This document shows, piece by piece, positions 25,493 through 34,050 of a stretch of 64,000 nucleotides of DNA. How positions within the stretch are numbered: the stretch's first letter is position 1; the number at the start of each line of letters is the position of its first letter. This DNA is from CAWINX01 sp963702055 (GTDB lineage Bacteria; Actinomycetota; Thermoleophilia; Solirubrobacterales; 70-9): assembly GCA_963702055.1 (NCBI GenBank), contig OY969702.1, positions 2,046,001-2,110,000 of the forward strand. Reading direction: 5' to 3'. The notes under the pieces were generated by a model. The model had not been told where the DNA came from. It saw only the letters and a program-made list of their open reading frames with translations, and did no database searches. Position numbers and translations under genes: made by a program.

Positions 25493-27229
25493 CTACCCTA
25501 TGCGCCGCTTGTGCTGCCGCTGCTGTGCTCGCGTCAGCGGAATCGGCGGCGCCGACCTTCGACATGCCTGGCCGGCGCAGTTCTCCAGTCGGCGCAACTG
25601 CCGCGCCAGGTAGTTGCGGATCGGGTACAGGTTGGGGTTCCTGGCCCGGTTGTTCAGCTCGTAGGGGTCGCTGACCTCGTTGTAGAGCTCCTTCTCCCCG
25701 TTCGGCCAGGAGATGTACTTCCAGGGGCCGAGCCTGATCCCGTAGTAGTTCTTGGCCGGCGCCACGATCGAGGCGCTCGCCCCGCTGCGCGCCTTCACCC
25801 TGGCCGGCGAGGACGGCGGTCCGCCGCCGTTCTCCGCGACGTCGTTGGTCTCGACGAAGGACTCGAAGAGGATCGGCCGGTTGGTGTGACGGCGCGGGTG
25901 GAGGGCGAAGGGCATCACCGCGCGGCCGTCGACGCTGCGGTCCGGCCTCACCCCCGCCAGCTGAAGCACGGTCGGGGCGATGTCGGTGTTCGCGACCAGC
26001 TCGTTCGAGCTGCTGCCCGGCTTGATCCCCGGCCCGCGCATCAGGAAGGGCAGGTGGGTCGAGGGCTCATAGGCGAGGAACTTGCCGCCGCTGAGCCGGT
26101 GCTCGCCGAAGAAGAAGCCGTTGTCGGAGACGAAGAGGATGTAGGTGTCGCCCAGCCTGTGCAGGCTGCGCAGGCGGCCGACGATCCGCTGCACCCCGTC
26201 GTCGATCGAGCGCAGCGACTCCAGCATCTTCTGGTAGTAGACGCGGTAGATATGGATCTCGCTCGGACTCAGCTTCGGCGCGTTGCGGATGAAGCTCGGC
26301 TTGTCGCGCACGTTCGCCTCGTCGAACCCCTGCGCGCGGTTGTGGGGAAGCGCGGCCCCCGCCATCGAGTCGTAGTAGCGCGGCGCCGGCTCGGGGCCGG
26401 CCGGGTGGCGGAAATCGCCGTGGGGAGCCGTGTAGTCGAGCTGGAGGTAGAACGGCTGGCCCTGCGGCGTGGCCGACATCTCGTCCACCGCCTGCTGATT
26501 GAAGTGATCGGTCTGGTAGTAGCAGGGCTGCCCGTTCTGCGGGGCGAAGGGGCAGCCCGGGTCGTCGCGCACCCCGTACTCGCGCGTGTCCCAGCTGCCG
26601 GAGTCCCCGAACGGCCCGTCGATTACCCCGTTGTCGTTCAGCGTGTAGCCGTAGAAGAAGTGGTCGGTGTCGGCGTGCAGCACCGAGTGCCAGGCGCTCC
26701 AGCCCGGCGGCACCGTTTTGCCGTCGTCGTAGGGCGCGTCGCCGTAGGCGTTGAGGAACTTGCCGATGTGGATCGTGCGGTAGCCGGCGTTCTGGAGCCA
26801 GACGGCGATGTTGTGGCTGAAGGCGGCGCGCGAGGCGAAGCCGGTGTAGCCGCCACTGGGCGGGACGTTGCCGCGGACGTTGTGGTTATGCGCGTAGCGC
26901 CCGGTCATCAGGGTGACTCGGGAGGGACAGCAGAGCGAGTAGGAGACGTAGTAGCGCTTGAAGGTGATGCCGTGGTGGGCGATCAGCTTCAGCGTGTGGG
27001 GCATCGCCCGGATCGTCCGCCCGCCCCGCGGCGTGTAGGAGGCGTAGAGCTGGTCGATCGTCTGGTCGTCGGTCTGGATGACGACGAAGTTGGGGCGGGA
27101 CTTGGCCGCCGCCGTTGCCTCTGAGCTGCCGCCCAGCAGTGCCCCCACCGCGACCGCCAGCGCCAGCAGGCAGGCGCTGACCCCCATGAGAGCGCCCGCA
27201 GGCGCGCTGGTTTGTCCGCGTTGAGGCAT
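25493..27229 (-). CDS. Secreted sulfatase (formylglycine-dependent)
   Basis: 578 residues. An N-terminal signal (LLALAVAVGALLGG) precedes RPNFVVIQTDDQTIDQLY, the metal aspartates of sulfatases. The C-x-P-S-R modification motif is SLCCPSRVTLMTGR, with Cys100 expected to become formylglycine. Other landmarks are the metal-binding VSDNGFFFGEHRL and AHNHNVRG. It should act outside the cell, hydrolysing a sulfate ester. In architecture it resembles arylsulfatase A/choline-sulfatase-like enzymes and also N-sulfoglucosamine sulfohydrolases; the substrate is unknown. Mono-cistronic by position. Confidence 0.88.
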   Translation of the reverse strand: MPQRGQTSAPAGALMGVSACLLALAVAVGALLGGSSEATAAAKSRPNFVVIQTDDQTIDQLYASYTPRGGRTIRAMPHTLKLIAHHGITFKRYYVSYSLCCPSRVTLMTGRYAHNHNVRGNVPPSGGYTGFASRAAFSHNIAVWLQNAGYRTIHIGKFLNAYGDAPYDDGKTVPPGWSAWHSVLHADTDHFFYGYTLNDNGVIDGPFGDSGSWDTREYGVRDDPGCPFAPQNGQPCYYQTDHFNQQAVDEMSATPQGQPFYLQLDYTAPHGDFRHPAGPEPAPRYYDSMAGAALPHNRAQGFDEANVRDKPSFIRNAPKLSPSEIHIYRVYYQKMLESLRSIDDGVQRIVGRLRSLHRLGDTYILFVSDNGFFFGEHRLSGGKFLAYEPSTHLPFLMRGPGIKPGSSSNELVANTDIAPTVLQLAGVRPDRSVDGRAVMPFALHPRRHTNRPILFESFVETNDVAENGGGPPSSPARVKARSGASASIVAPAKNYYGIRLGPWKYISWPNGEKELYNEVSDPYELNNRARNPNLYPIRNYLARQLRRLENCAGQACRRSAPPIPLTRAQQRQHKRRIG

Positions 27230-27296
27230 GGCTCGTTCACCGGGCGGCGTCCCGCAGAGTCCGAAACCGCCGCCCCGAGCCGAAGTTTCGACTAGA

Positions 27297-27980
27297 TCAG
27301 GACGCGCCGAGCTTTTTCGCCGCGTCGCGGAAGTTTTTCACGGTCGCGCTCGGAGCTTTGCGACCTTCGAGCTTCTCGCCGTGACGGTTGACCCAGATCA
27401 CCGGCACGTTCATTTTCAGCAGCGGCGCGACGTCGTTGGTGTAGTTGCAGCCGATGTGCAGCCAGCCCTTCTTGCCGCCGATCCGCCTCGCCCCCTCTTT
27501 GAAGTGGGTGGGGTCGGGCTTGTAGCTGCGCACCTGCTGCGCGGTGACGACCAGCTCCAGCTCGGTGCGCAGGTGGCGCCGCGAGATCCCGAGCAGTTTG
27601 TCGTCGACGTTGGAGATGATCCCGACTTCGTAGCGTTTGCCGAGCCGGTCCATCGCCGCGTTCGCCTCGCGGAAGGGCAGCCAGTAGGCGACGCTGTTGG
27701 GCAGGAACTGGGCCCGCGAGGGCTCCACTTCCCAGCCCAGCTCGCCGGCGACCTTGACGATCGTCCGCCGCAGCACCTCGGCGTAGAGTTCGTAGGAGCC
27801 GGCCATGATCTCGGCCTGGACCTCCATGAAGCGGGCGAGGAAGGGCTCCTCCTCGAAGCTGAAGCCGTCTTTGGCCGCCTCTTTCTTACAGGCGTCGACG
27901 ATCCCTTTTTCCCAGTCGATCAGGGTGCCGTAGCAGTCGGTGGTAACCCATTTGATGGTTTTAAGTGCTGGGAGAGCCAT
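27297..27980 (-). CDS. Haloacid dehalogenase type II-like hydrolase
   Basis: 227 residues from the ATG at 27980 (the longer open frame upstream is antisense to the sucC leader). HAD motif I is VTTDCYGTLIDWEKG with the nucleophilic aspartate, motif II is GIISNVDDKLL, and motif III/IV spans VRSYKPDPTHF to LHIGCNYTNDVAPL. The DCYGTLIDWE form is typical of L-2-haloacid dehalogenases and related phosphatases. It would hydrolyse a C-halogen or phosphate ester bond through an aspartyl intermediate; which one cannot be decided. It is divergent from sucC. Confidence 0.87.
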   Translation of the reverse strand: MALPALKTIKWVTTDCYGTLIDWEKGIVDACKKEAAKDGFSFEEEPFLARFMEVQAEIMAGSYELYAEVLRRTIVKVAGELGWEVEPSRAQFLPNSVAYWLPFREANAAMDRLGKRYEVGIISNVDDKLLGISRRHLRTELELVVTAQQVRSYKPDPTHFKEGARRIGGKKGWLHIGCNYTNDVAPLLKMNVPVIWVNRHGEKLEGRKAPSATVKNFRDAAKKLGAS

Positions 27981-28087
27981 GTGGGAGCGCGGCATTATGC
28001 CAAGCGCATCCCCATCGGGCTTCGCGGTGCTTGACCGGTCGGATAGGCTGCCGCCCCGCGCCCCGGCGCGCGCATCGACAACCATTC

Positions 28088-29290
28088 ATGGACCTCCTCG
28101 AATATCAGGGCAAGCAGTTGTTCGCCAAGCACGGCGTCGCCGTGCCGAGCGGTGAGGTCGCCGCGACCGTCGAGGACGCGGTGGCCGCCGCCGAGCGAGT
28201 CGGCTTCCCCTGCGCGATCAAGGCCCAGGTGCTGATCGGCGGGCGCGGCAAGGCGGGCGGGATAAAGATCGCCGCCGACGCCGGGGAGGCGCGTGTCCAC
28301 GCCGACGCGATTCTCGGCATGGACATCTTCGGCCCCCGCGGCGAGGGGCCCTTCCGCGTCGACCAGGTCTGGATCGAGGGCGGCTCCGACATCGCCTCCG
28401 AGTACTACGCCTCGGTCATCCTCGACCGCGGTGAGAAGAAGCTGCTGGCGATGGTCTCCGCCAAGGGCGGCATGGACATCGAGGCGGTTGCCGAGGAGGA
28501 TCCCGATGCCTTGGTCAAGCGCCACATCGACCCGACCGTGCCCTTCGACGCGGCCGCGGCGCGGCCGATCGTCGACGCCGCCGGCCTCGACGAGGACGTC
28601 CGCGACCAGGCCGCCGAGGTGCTGGCGCAGCTCGCCGCGGTGGCGAGCGGCGAGGACGCGACCCTGATCGAGGTCAACCCGCTGATCGTCACCGCCGGCC
28701 GCGAGGTGGTCGCGCTCGACGCCAAGGTGACGATCGACGGCAACGCCCTCTTCCGCCACGAGGACCTGGCGGAGATCGCCGACTCCGCCGACGAGGACCC
28801 CCAGGAGGCGATGGCCCGCGAGAAGGGCCTCACCTACGTCAAGCTCGACGGCAACGTCGGCATCCTCGCCAACGGCGCCGGCCTCTGCATGTCGACCCTC
28901 GACGTCGTCGCCCAGGCGGGTGGCGCCCCGGCCAACTTCCTCGACGCCGGCGGTGGCTCCAAGGCCGAGGCGATCGTCGACGCGCTGACCGTGATCACCT
29001 CCGACGAGAAGGTCACCGCGATCCTCTTCAACATCTTCGGCGGCATCACCCGCTGCGACGAGATCGCCAAGGGCATCGTCACCGCCTCCGGTCAACTCGA
29101 TCTGAAGGTGCCGCTGGTCGTTCGCCTCGACGGCACCAACTCCGAGGAGGGGCTGAAGATCCTCGCCGAGGCGGCCCTGCCCAATCTCCACCAGGAGAAG
29201 ACGATGCTCGACGCGGCGCGCCGCGTCGTCGAGATCGCCGACCACCCGCCCGCGGCGGACGCGGAAGAGAGTGAGCGAGGCAGCCGGTGA
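28088..29290 (+). CDS. sucC: Succinyl-CoA synthetase (ADP-forming) beta subunit
   Basis: 400 residues. It starts MDLLEYQGKQLFAKHGV, with the ATP-grasp segment IKAQVLIGGRGKAGGI, IEVNPLIVT (metal ligands) and the C-terminal GILANGAGLCMSTLDVV and FNIFGGITRCDEIAKGI. With SucD it forms succinyl-CoA synthetase of the citric acid cycle. The ATG at 28088 is chosen by alignment with the family N-terminus. The C-terminal PAADAEESERGS tail is variable. A 46-base gap separates it from sucD. Confidence 0.96.
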   Translation: MDLLEYQGKQLFAKHGVAVPSGEVAATVEDAVAAAERVGFPCAIKAQVLIGGRGKAGGIKIAADAGEARVHADAILGMDIFGPRGEGPFRVDQVWIEGGSDIASEYYASVILDRGEKKLLAMVSAKGGMDIEAVAEEDPDALVKRHIDPTVPFDAAAARPIVDAAGLDEDVRDQAAEVLAQLAAVASGEDATLIEVNPLIVTAGREVVALDAKVTIDGNALFRHEDLAEIADSADEDPQEAMAREKGLTYVKLDGNVGILANGAGLCMSTLDVVAQAGGAPANFLDAGGGSKAEAIVDALTVITSDEKVTAILFNIFGGITRCDEIAKGIVTASGQLDLKVPLVVRLDGTNSEEGLKILAEAALPNLHQEKTMLDAARRVVEIADHPPAADAEESERGSR

Positions 29291-29336
29291 TGATTAGCGC
29301 GATCGAACGAGAGCCGAGCACGCGGGCGGCATTGTC

Positions 29337-30212
29337 GTGAGCATCGTCGTCGGCGAAGAGACCAAGCTCGTCGTCTCCGGCCTGACCGGGCGCGAGGGCT
29401 CCTTCCACGGGTTGCGAAACCGCGCCTACGGCACTGACCTGGTCGCCGGCGTCACCCCCGGCAAGGGCGGCCAGGATGTCGAGGGCGTGCCGGTCTTCGA
29501 CACGATCAAGGAATCGGTCGAGGAGGCCGGCGCCAACACCTCGATGATCTTCGTCCCCGCCCGCTTCGCCGCGCCGGCGATCGACGAGGCGATCGAGTCC
29601 GGCGTCGACACGGTGATCGCGATCACCGAGGGGATCCCGGTCCTCGACATGCTGAGCACCTACTGGAAGGCGAAGGAGGCCGGGGTGCGGCTGATCGGCC
29701 CCAACTGCCCCGGCGTGCTCTCGCCCGGCAAGGCCAACGTCGGGATCATCCCCGCCCAGTTCTTCGAGCCCGGCAAGATCGGCGTCGTCTCCAAGTCGGG
29801 GACGCTGACCTACCAGATCGGCAACGAGCTGAAGCAGGCGGGCGAGGGCAACTCCTCGATCGTCGGGATCGGCGGCGACCCGATCGTCGGCTCCGACTTT
29901 ATCGACATCCTCACCCTCTTCGAGGCCGACCCCGAGACCGAGCTGATCGTGATGGTCGGCGAGATCGGCGGCGACGCCGAGGAGCGTGCGGCCGAGTTCA
30001 TCGAGTCCGAGGTCTCCAAGCCAGTCGTCGCCTACATCGCCGGCTTCACCGCGCCGCCCGGCAAGCAGATGGGCCACGCCGGGGCGATCATCTCCGGCTC
30101 CTCGGGGACCGCGCAGGCCAAGAAGGAAGCGCTCGAGGCGAAGGGCGTGCCGGTCGGCACCAGCCCGACCGAGGCCGCCGCGATCGCCGTCGAGACTCTG
30201 CGCCAAGGCTGA
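29337..30212 (+). CDS. sucD: Succinyl-CoA synthetase alpha subunit
   Basis: 291 residues, GTG start. VVSGLTGREGSFHGLRN is the CoA-binding Rossmann region, GPNCPGVLSPGKANVGI follows, and the phosphorylated histidine is in KQMGHAGAIISG near residue 245. It pairs with SucC upstream to convert succinyl-CoA to succinate with nucleotide phosphorylation. The operon seems to contain only these two genes. Confidence 0.96.
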   Translation: MSIVVGEETKLVVSGLTGREGSFHGLRNRAYGTDLVAGVTPGKGGQDVEGVPVFDTIKESVEEAGANTSMIFVPARFAAPAIDEAIESGVDTVIAITEGIPVLDMLSTYWKAKEAGVRLIGPNCPGVLSPGKANVGIIPAQFFEPGKIGVVSKSGTLTYQIGNELKQAGEGNSSIVGIGGDPIVGSDFIDILTLFEADPETELIVMVGEIGGDAEERAAEFIESEVSKPVVAYIAGFTAPPGKQMGHAGAIISGSSGTAQAKKEALEAKGVPVGTSPTEAAAIAVETLRQG

Positions 30213-30313
30213 GCGCCTCGCCGGCGTGTCACCTGCCGGACAGCGAACAGCCCGGACTGCAACTCTCGCGGGGTTGACGTGTCGTCGTTATACGGCCGTA
30301 AGCGAGGGAAGGA

Positions 30314-31984
30314 GTGGCCGTGGCACCCAGTCGGTTCAAAGGAGCGATTTGCTGCGCTGTCATGGCACTGCTGGCCATGGCGCCGCAGGCCATGGCGCGG
30401 GACGCCTACGTGACGAACTCGGGGGACGGGACCGTCTCGGTGCTCAACCTCGCGACCAACGCTTCGACGGGGACGGTGACGGTGGGGGCGAAACCGGTCG
30501 ACGTGGCGATCACGCCGAACGGCAAGTTCGCCTACGTCGCCAACGAGACCGACGGCACCGTCTCGGTGATCTTGGTCGCGAGTCGCTCCGTGGTGACGAC
30601 GATCACGGTTGGGAAAGCGCCCCGCGGCGTCGCGATCTCCCCCGACGGCCGGACCGTCTGGGTCACTGACTCCGGCGACAACGACGTCAGGACGATCGAC
30701 ACCGCGACCAACGCCGTGTCCGGGCCGATCTCGGTTGGGAACGAGCCGGAGGGGATCGCGATCTCCCCCGACGGCCTCCACGCCTTCATCGCCCAGAAAG
30801 GGGGCAACGTCTCGATCGTCGACACCGCCACCCGCGCGGTTGTCGCCGACTTCGTCGACGACAACCGGGGGCCCTCCCGGATCGCGATCGGCCCGCGCGG
30901 CGGCCGCGCCTTCGTTACCGACAGCGGCTTCAACACGGTGACCGCGTTCAACCCCGACAACGGGGCGGCGGGCACGCCGATCCCAGTCGGCGCACAGCCC
31001 TCCGCCATTGCGATCGACCCGAGCGGCGCCCTCGCCTACGCGGTCGCCGGCGACGGCACGATGACCCCGATCACGACGTCCAACAACGTGCCGGGGACGC
31101 AGGTCACCGGCCTCAGCTCTCCGCTGGGGATCGCGATCGCCCCGAGTGGCTCCGCGGGATACGTCACCAACGGCGTCGTCACCGGCTTCAACACCGCCTC
31201 CAACGGCTTCTTCGGCCCGCTCACGGCCGGCGCGACGCCGGCCGGCATCGCGATCGTCCCCGACCAGGGGCCGACCGCGGCCCTCTTCGTCACGCCCGCG
31301 GTGCGGATGGTCAACCGCAACGTGGCCTTCGACGCCGGCGCCTCCAGGGATCCCGACGGCAAGATCGCGAGCTACGCCTTCAACTTCGGCGACGGCAGGA
31401 CCGTGAAGGGAACGAAGGCGAAGAGGTGGCACGCATACAAGAAGCCGGGCACCTACGCCGCAACCCTCACCGTCACCGACGACGAGGGGTGCTCGACCGA
31501 CTTGATCTTCACCGGGCAGACCGCCTCCTGTAACGGCTCGGCGGTGGCGAGCGTCACCGCCACCGTCGTCGTCGCCGACGACAGGGGCCCGGCGCTCAAC
31601 CTCGCCGGAGGGAGGAGGCAGCGCCTCGGCAGGCGGGTCAGCGTCTTCGCGCGCTGCCCGCGGGAGGCGTGTGGCACCCGCGTCGCCGGGACCGTTGCGC
31701 TGCTGACCCGGCGCGGCCGCGGCTCTCGCCGCCACGTCGTGCGCGGCAATCGCCGGCTCCGCCCGGTCGGCGCGCGCCTCGCCGCGGGCGTCTGGCGCCG
31801 GTTCGACCTGCGCGTTTCGCCCGGGCCCCGCCGCCTCATCGCCCGTGCCCTGCGCAGCGGTGGCAGGGCGACCGCCCGGCTGACCGTGACCGCCGTCGAC
31901 TCGACCGGCCTGAAGACTACCCACCGTCGCAACGTTCGCCTCTTCGGCCCCCACCCGCGCCGCCGCCGAGGCGGCCGCTCGTAG
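30314..31984 (+). CDS. Secreted YVTN beta-propeller protein with a PKD domain
   Basis: 556 residues, GTG start, signal peptide (AICCAVMALLAMAPQAMA). Residues 30-330 form a seven-bladed-type propeller of about 40-residue repeats (AYVTNSGDGTVSVLNLAT, FAYVANETDGTVSVI, VWVTDSGDNDVRTIDTAT). A PKD-type immunoglobulin fold follows (AFDAGASRDPDGKIASYAFNF, then GTYAATLTVTDDEG). The last 140 residues are very Arg-rich (VAGTVALLTRRGRGSRRH) and unlike the rest. Likely a surface or secreted scaffold; no catalytic motif seen. The stop codon TAG is provided by palindrome A-I copy 4. Confidence 0.82.
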   Translation: MAVAPSRFKGAICCAVMALLAMAPQAMARDAYVTNSGDGTVSVLNLATNASTGTVTVGAKPVDVAITPNGKFAYVANETDGTVSVILVASRSVVTTITVGKAPRGVAISPDGRTVWVTDSGDNDVRTIDTATNAVSGPISVGNEPEGIAISPDGLHAFIAQKGGNVSIVDTATRAVVADFVDDNRGPSRIAIGPRGGRAFVTDSGFNTVTAFNPDNGAAGTPIPVGAQPSAIAIDPSGALAYAVAGDGTMTPITTSNNVPGTQVTGLSSPLGIAIAPSGSAGYVTNGVVTGFNTASNGFFGPLTAGATPAGIAIVPDQGPTAALFVTPAVRMVNRNVAFDAGASRDPDGKIASYAFNFGDGRTVKGTKAKRWHAYKKPGTYAATLTVTDDEGCSTDLIFTGQTASCNGSAVASVTATVVVADDRGPALNLAGGRRQRLGRRVSVFARCPREACGTRVAGTVALLTRRGRGSRRHVVRGNRRLRPVGARLAAGVWRRFDLRVSPGPRRLIARALRSGGRATARLTVTAVDSTGLKTTHRRNVRLFGPHPRRRRGGRS

Positions 31985-32024
31985 GTTTTTCCCGGCTATA
32001 GCGCGGTCAAATCCACGAACGGCG
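31977..32024. repeat. Family A-I palindrome, copy 4 (degenerate)
   Basis: The left arm GCTCGTAGGTTTTTCCC is at 31977-31993 and the loop is GGCTATAGCGC. The right arm (GGTCAAATCCACGAACGG) pairs imperfectly. The left arm contains the TAG stop of the YVTN/PKD gene at 31982-31984. No T-tract follows. Confidence 0.7.
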
Positions 32025-32065
32025 CAAAACGGTGGCGGTACGAGGTCGCTAAGGTCGGGAAGAAG

Positions 32066-33169
32066 ATGACCGCCGAGACGATCTCCTTCGCCCGCGGCGC
32101 CCCCAGCGCGGACATCCTGCCCCACGAGGCGGTGCGCGACGCTGCCGCGATCGCGCTCGCCGAGGACTGGGAGCGGGCGCTCTCCTACGGGACCGGGATC
32201 GGCCACCCGGGCCTCTGCGCCTGGATCGCCGAGCGCCACGGCGGCCTCGATTCCTCGCAGGTGATGGTCGCCAACGGCTCGATGGAGGCGGCGGCGATTC
32301 TCTTCGAGCACCTGCTCGAGCCGGGTGATCGCGTCGCCGTCGAGCAGCCCACCTACGACCGCACCCTGCTGCTGCTGCAGCGCGCCGGGGTCGAGCTGGT
32401 GCCGGTTCCGCTTGAGGCCGACGGCCTCGACGTCGACGCGCTCGAGGCCGCCCTCGCCGACGGGCCGCTGAAGATGGCCCACGTCATCCCCAACTTCCAC
32501 AACCCGGCCGGCTGCACGCTCTCCGCCGAGAAGCGGGCGCGGATCGTCGAGCTGGCCGCTGAGCACGGCTTCTGGGTCTTCGAGGACGACCCCTACCGGG
32601 AGCTTCCCTTCGAGGGCGAGGCGCTGGAGACGATGCTCTCCCTCGACCGCGCCGACCGCGTCATCCATGCCTCTTCCTTCTCCAAGACGGTCAGCCCCGG
32701 CGTGCGGGTCGGCTACCTGGCCGGCCCGGCGGGGGAGATCGCCAAGCTCGCCAAGCGCGCCAACGAGACCTACATCTCGCCGAACATGCTCGCGGAGGCG
32801 ATCGTCCTGCAGCTCTGTCGCTCCGGTGTCCTCGACCGCAACATCGAGTTCGTCAAGGGCGCCCTGCGCGACCGCCGCGACGCCCTGGTCGAGGCGCTGC
32901 GCGAGCAGATCCCCGAGGCCGAGTTCATCGTCCCCGGCGGCGGCTACTTCCTCTGGCTCGACCTCGCCGAGGGGACCGACACCATGGCCCTGCTCGCCGA
33001 GGCGAAGGGCGAAGGCGTCACCTTCGTCGCCGGCCCCGACTTCATGCTCGACGGTGGCGGCAACAGCCTTCGCCTCTCCTTCGCGCCGGTCCCGGTCGAG
33101 CGGATCGGCGAGGGCGTCTCCAGCATCGCGCGGGCGCTCGACCGCGTGCGCGCCGGCGCCGCTGCCTAA
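32066..33169 (+). CDS. PLP-dependent aminotransferase (class I/II, 2-aminoadipate/MocR-type)
   Basis: 367 residues, fold type I. ISFARGAPSADILP is the N-terminal signature of the LysN-like group, VIPNFHNPAGCTLS and FEDDPYRELPF carry the cofactor-contacting residues, and the Schiff-base lysine is in HASSFSKTVSPGVRVGYLAG near residue 210. It has no N-terminal helix-turn-helix, so it is an enzyme and not a MocR regulator. Likely reaction: amino-group transfer between 2-oxoglutarate and an aromatic or 2-aminoadipate-like amino acid (family-level inference). Family A-II copy 2 begins 10 bases after the stop. Confidence 0.88.
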   Translation: MTAETISFARGAPSADILPHEAVRDAAAIALAEDWERALSYGTGIGHPGLCAWIAERHGGLDSSQVMVANGSMEAAAILFEHLLEPGDRVAVEQPTYDRTLLLLQRAGVELVPVPLEADGLDVDALEAALADGPLKMAHVIPNFHNPAGCTLSAEKRARIVELAAEHGFWVFEDDPYRELPFEGEALETMLSLDRADRVIHASSFSKTVSPGVRVGYLAGPAGEIAKLAKRANETYISPNMLAEAIVLQLCRSGVLDRNIEFVKGALRDRRDALVEALREQIPEAEFIVPGGGYFLWLDLAEGTDTMALLAEAKGEGVTFVAGPDFMLDGGGNSLRLSFAPVPVERIGEGVSSIARALDRVRAGAAA

Positions 33170-33178
33170 ACCTAAGCT

Positions 33179-33221
33179 CCGCTGTTCCTTTGCCGGGTAT
33201 GAAGGGGTAAAGGAACAGCGG
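33179..33221. repeat. Family A-II intergenic palindrome, copy 2
   Basis: Arms CCGCTGTTCCTTT (33179-33191) and AAAGGAACAGCGG (33209-33221) are perfect. The loop is GCCGGGTATGAAGGGGT. The flanks AAGC and GCTT extend the pairing with a small bulge. It lies between convergent genes. Confidence 0.85.
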
Positions 33222-33227
33222 AACGCT

Positions 33228-33941
33228 TCAGCGGCCGTAGCGGTCGCTGGAGAGCACGAGTTGTTCTGGGATCGCCGCGCGCGGCGGCGGTGATGGGTCG
33301 GCGCGGACCGAGACCGTCTCGGCGACGCTGCGGCTGACGTGATGTGAGCCGTCGGCCGCGGCGATCGTGATGCCGTCCTCGTCGCTGCTCTCGAGGGTCC
33401 CTTTCAGCCCGGGCTCGATTCCCGCCCCTTTCAGGTAGTGCAGAAGCTCCTCGGCCTCGTTCTCGAAGCGCAGGACGTGGACCTTGGCGCCGGCCTCGAC
33501 GTCGGCGAGCAGCGCTCCCTGCTCGCGGGCGCCCTCGACGATCGGGTGGCCGTGGGGGCAGGTGGTCGCGTCGCCGATCGCCGCCCGCATCCGCTCCTCG
33601 AGGACCGGCGACATCGCGTGCTCGATCCGCTCCGCCTCCTCGTGGACCTCGTCCCAGGGGATGCCGAGGACGTCGGTGAGGAAGCGCTCGATCATCCGGT
33701 GACGGCGGACGATGTGGCTGGCGTGCTCGCGCCCGGACTCGGTGAAGGTGAGCGACTTGTCGGCGCCGCGCTCGACGTAGCCGTCCTCGACCAGTCGGCC
33801 GATCATCTCGTGCACGGTCGGGGGCGAGAGCTGCATCGCGCGGGCGATGTTGGCGCCGGTCATCGGCAGTCCGGCCTCCTCGAGCCAGAACATGATCTCC
33901 AGGTACTCCTGCTCGGCAACGGTCGCGCTCTCCTGCGACAA
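33228..33941 (-). CDS. DtxR/IdeR-family metal-dependent transcriptional regulator
   Basis: 237 residues. The N-terminal winged helix (EYLEIMFWLEEAGLPMTGANIARAM, then SPPTVHEMIGRLVEDGYVER) is followed by the metal-binding dimerisation domain (EHASHIVRRHRMIERFLTDVLG, EHAMSPVLEERM, CPHGHPI) and a C-terminal SH3-like FeoA domain (ALLADVEAGAKVHVLR). These proteins repress iron or manganese genes when loaded with Fe2+ or Mn2+. The start is TTG, chosen because GGAGGAGAAG lies just before it. It is divergent from an FTR1 iron permease gene that has an iron-box-like site, so that gene is a likely target. Confidence 0.92.
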   Translation of the reverse strand: MSQESATVAEQEYLEIMFWLEEAGLPMTGANIARAMQLSPPTVHEMIGRLVEDGYVERGADKSLTFTESGREHASHIVRRHRMIERFLTDVLGIPWDEVHEEAERIEHAMSPVLEERMRAAIGDATTCPHGHPIVEGAREQGALLADVEAGAKVHVLRFENEAEELLHYLKGAGIEPGLKGTLESSDEDGITIAAADGSHHVSRSVAETVSVRADPSPPPRAAIPEQLVLSSDRYGR

Positions 33942-34029
33942 GGCTTCTCCTCCGTCGGTTTGGAGCTCGATCTTAGCCGTCCCCCCGGCTCGGCCCCGGC
34001 GGCTTCTGGCACCTGACCCGACGGGCGAA

Positions 34030-34048
34030 TTAGGCTACCCTAACGCGC
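34030..34048 (+). promoter_or_regulatory. Iron-box-like operator (DtxR/IdeR) upstream of the FTR1 gene
   Basis: TTAGGCTACCCTAACGCGC resembles the 19-bp DtxR/IdeR consensus (TTAGGTTAGSCTAACCTAA), with the left half best kept and TTAGG/CCTAA visible as inverted halves. It ends two bases before the ATG at 34051 and would cover the promoter. A DtxR-family gene is divergent from it. Confidence 0.6.
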
Positions 34049-34050
34049 AG

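Noticed and set aside
30032..32668. An 878-codon open frame on the minus strand over the YVTN/PKD gene
   Set aside because: Antisense shadow; the plus strand has a signal peptide and ordered propeller repeats.
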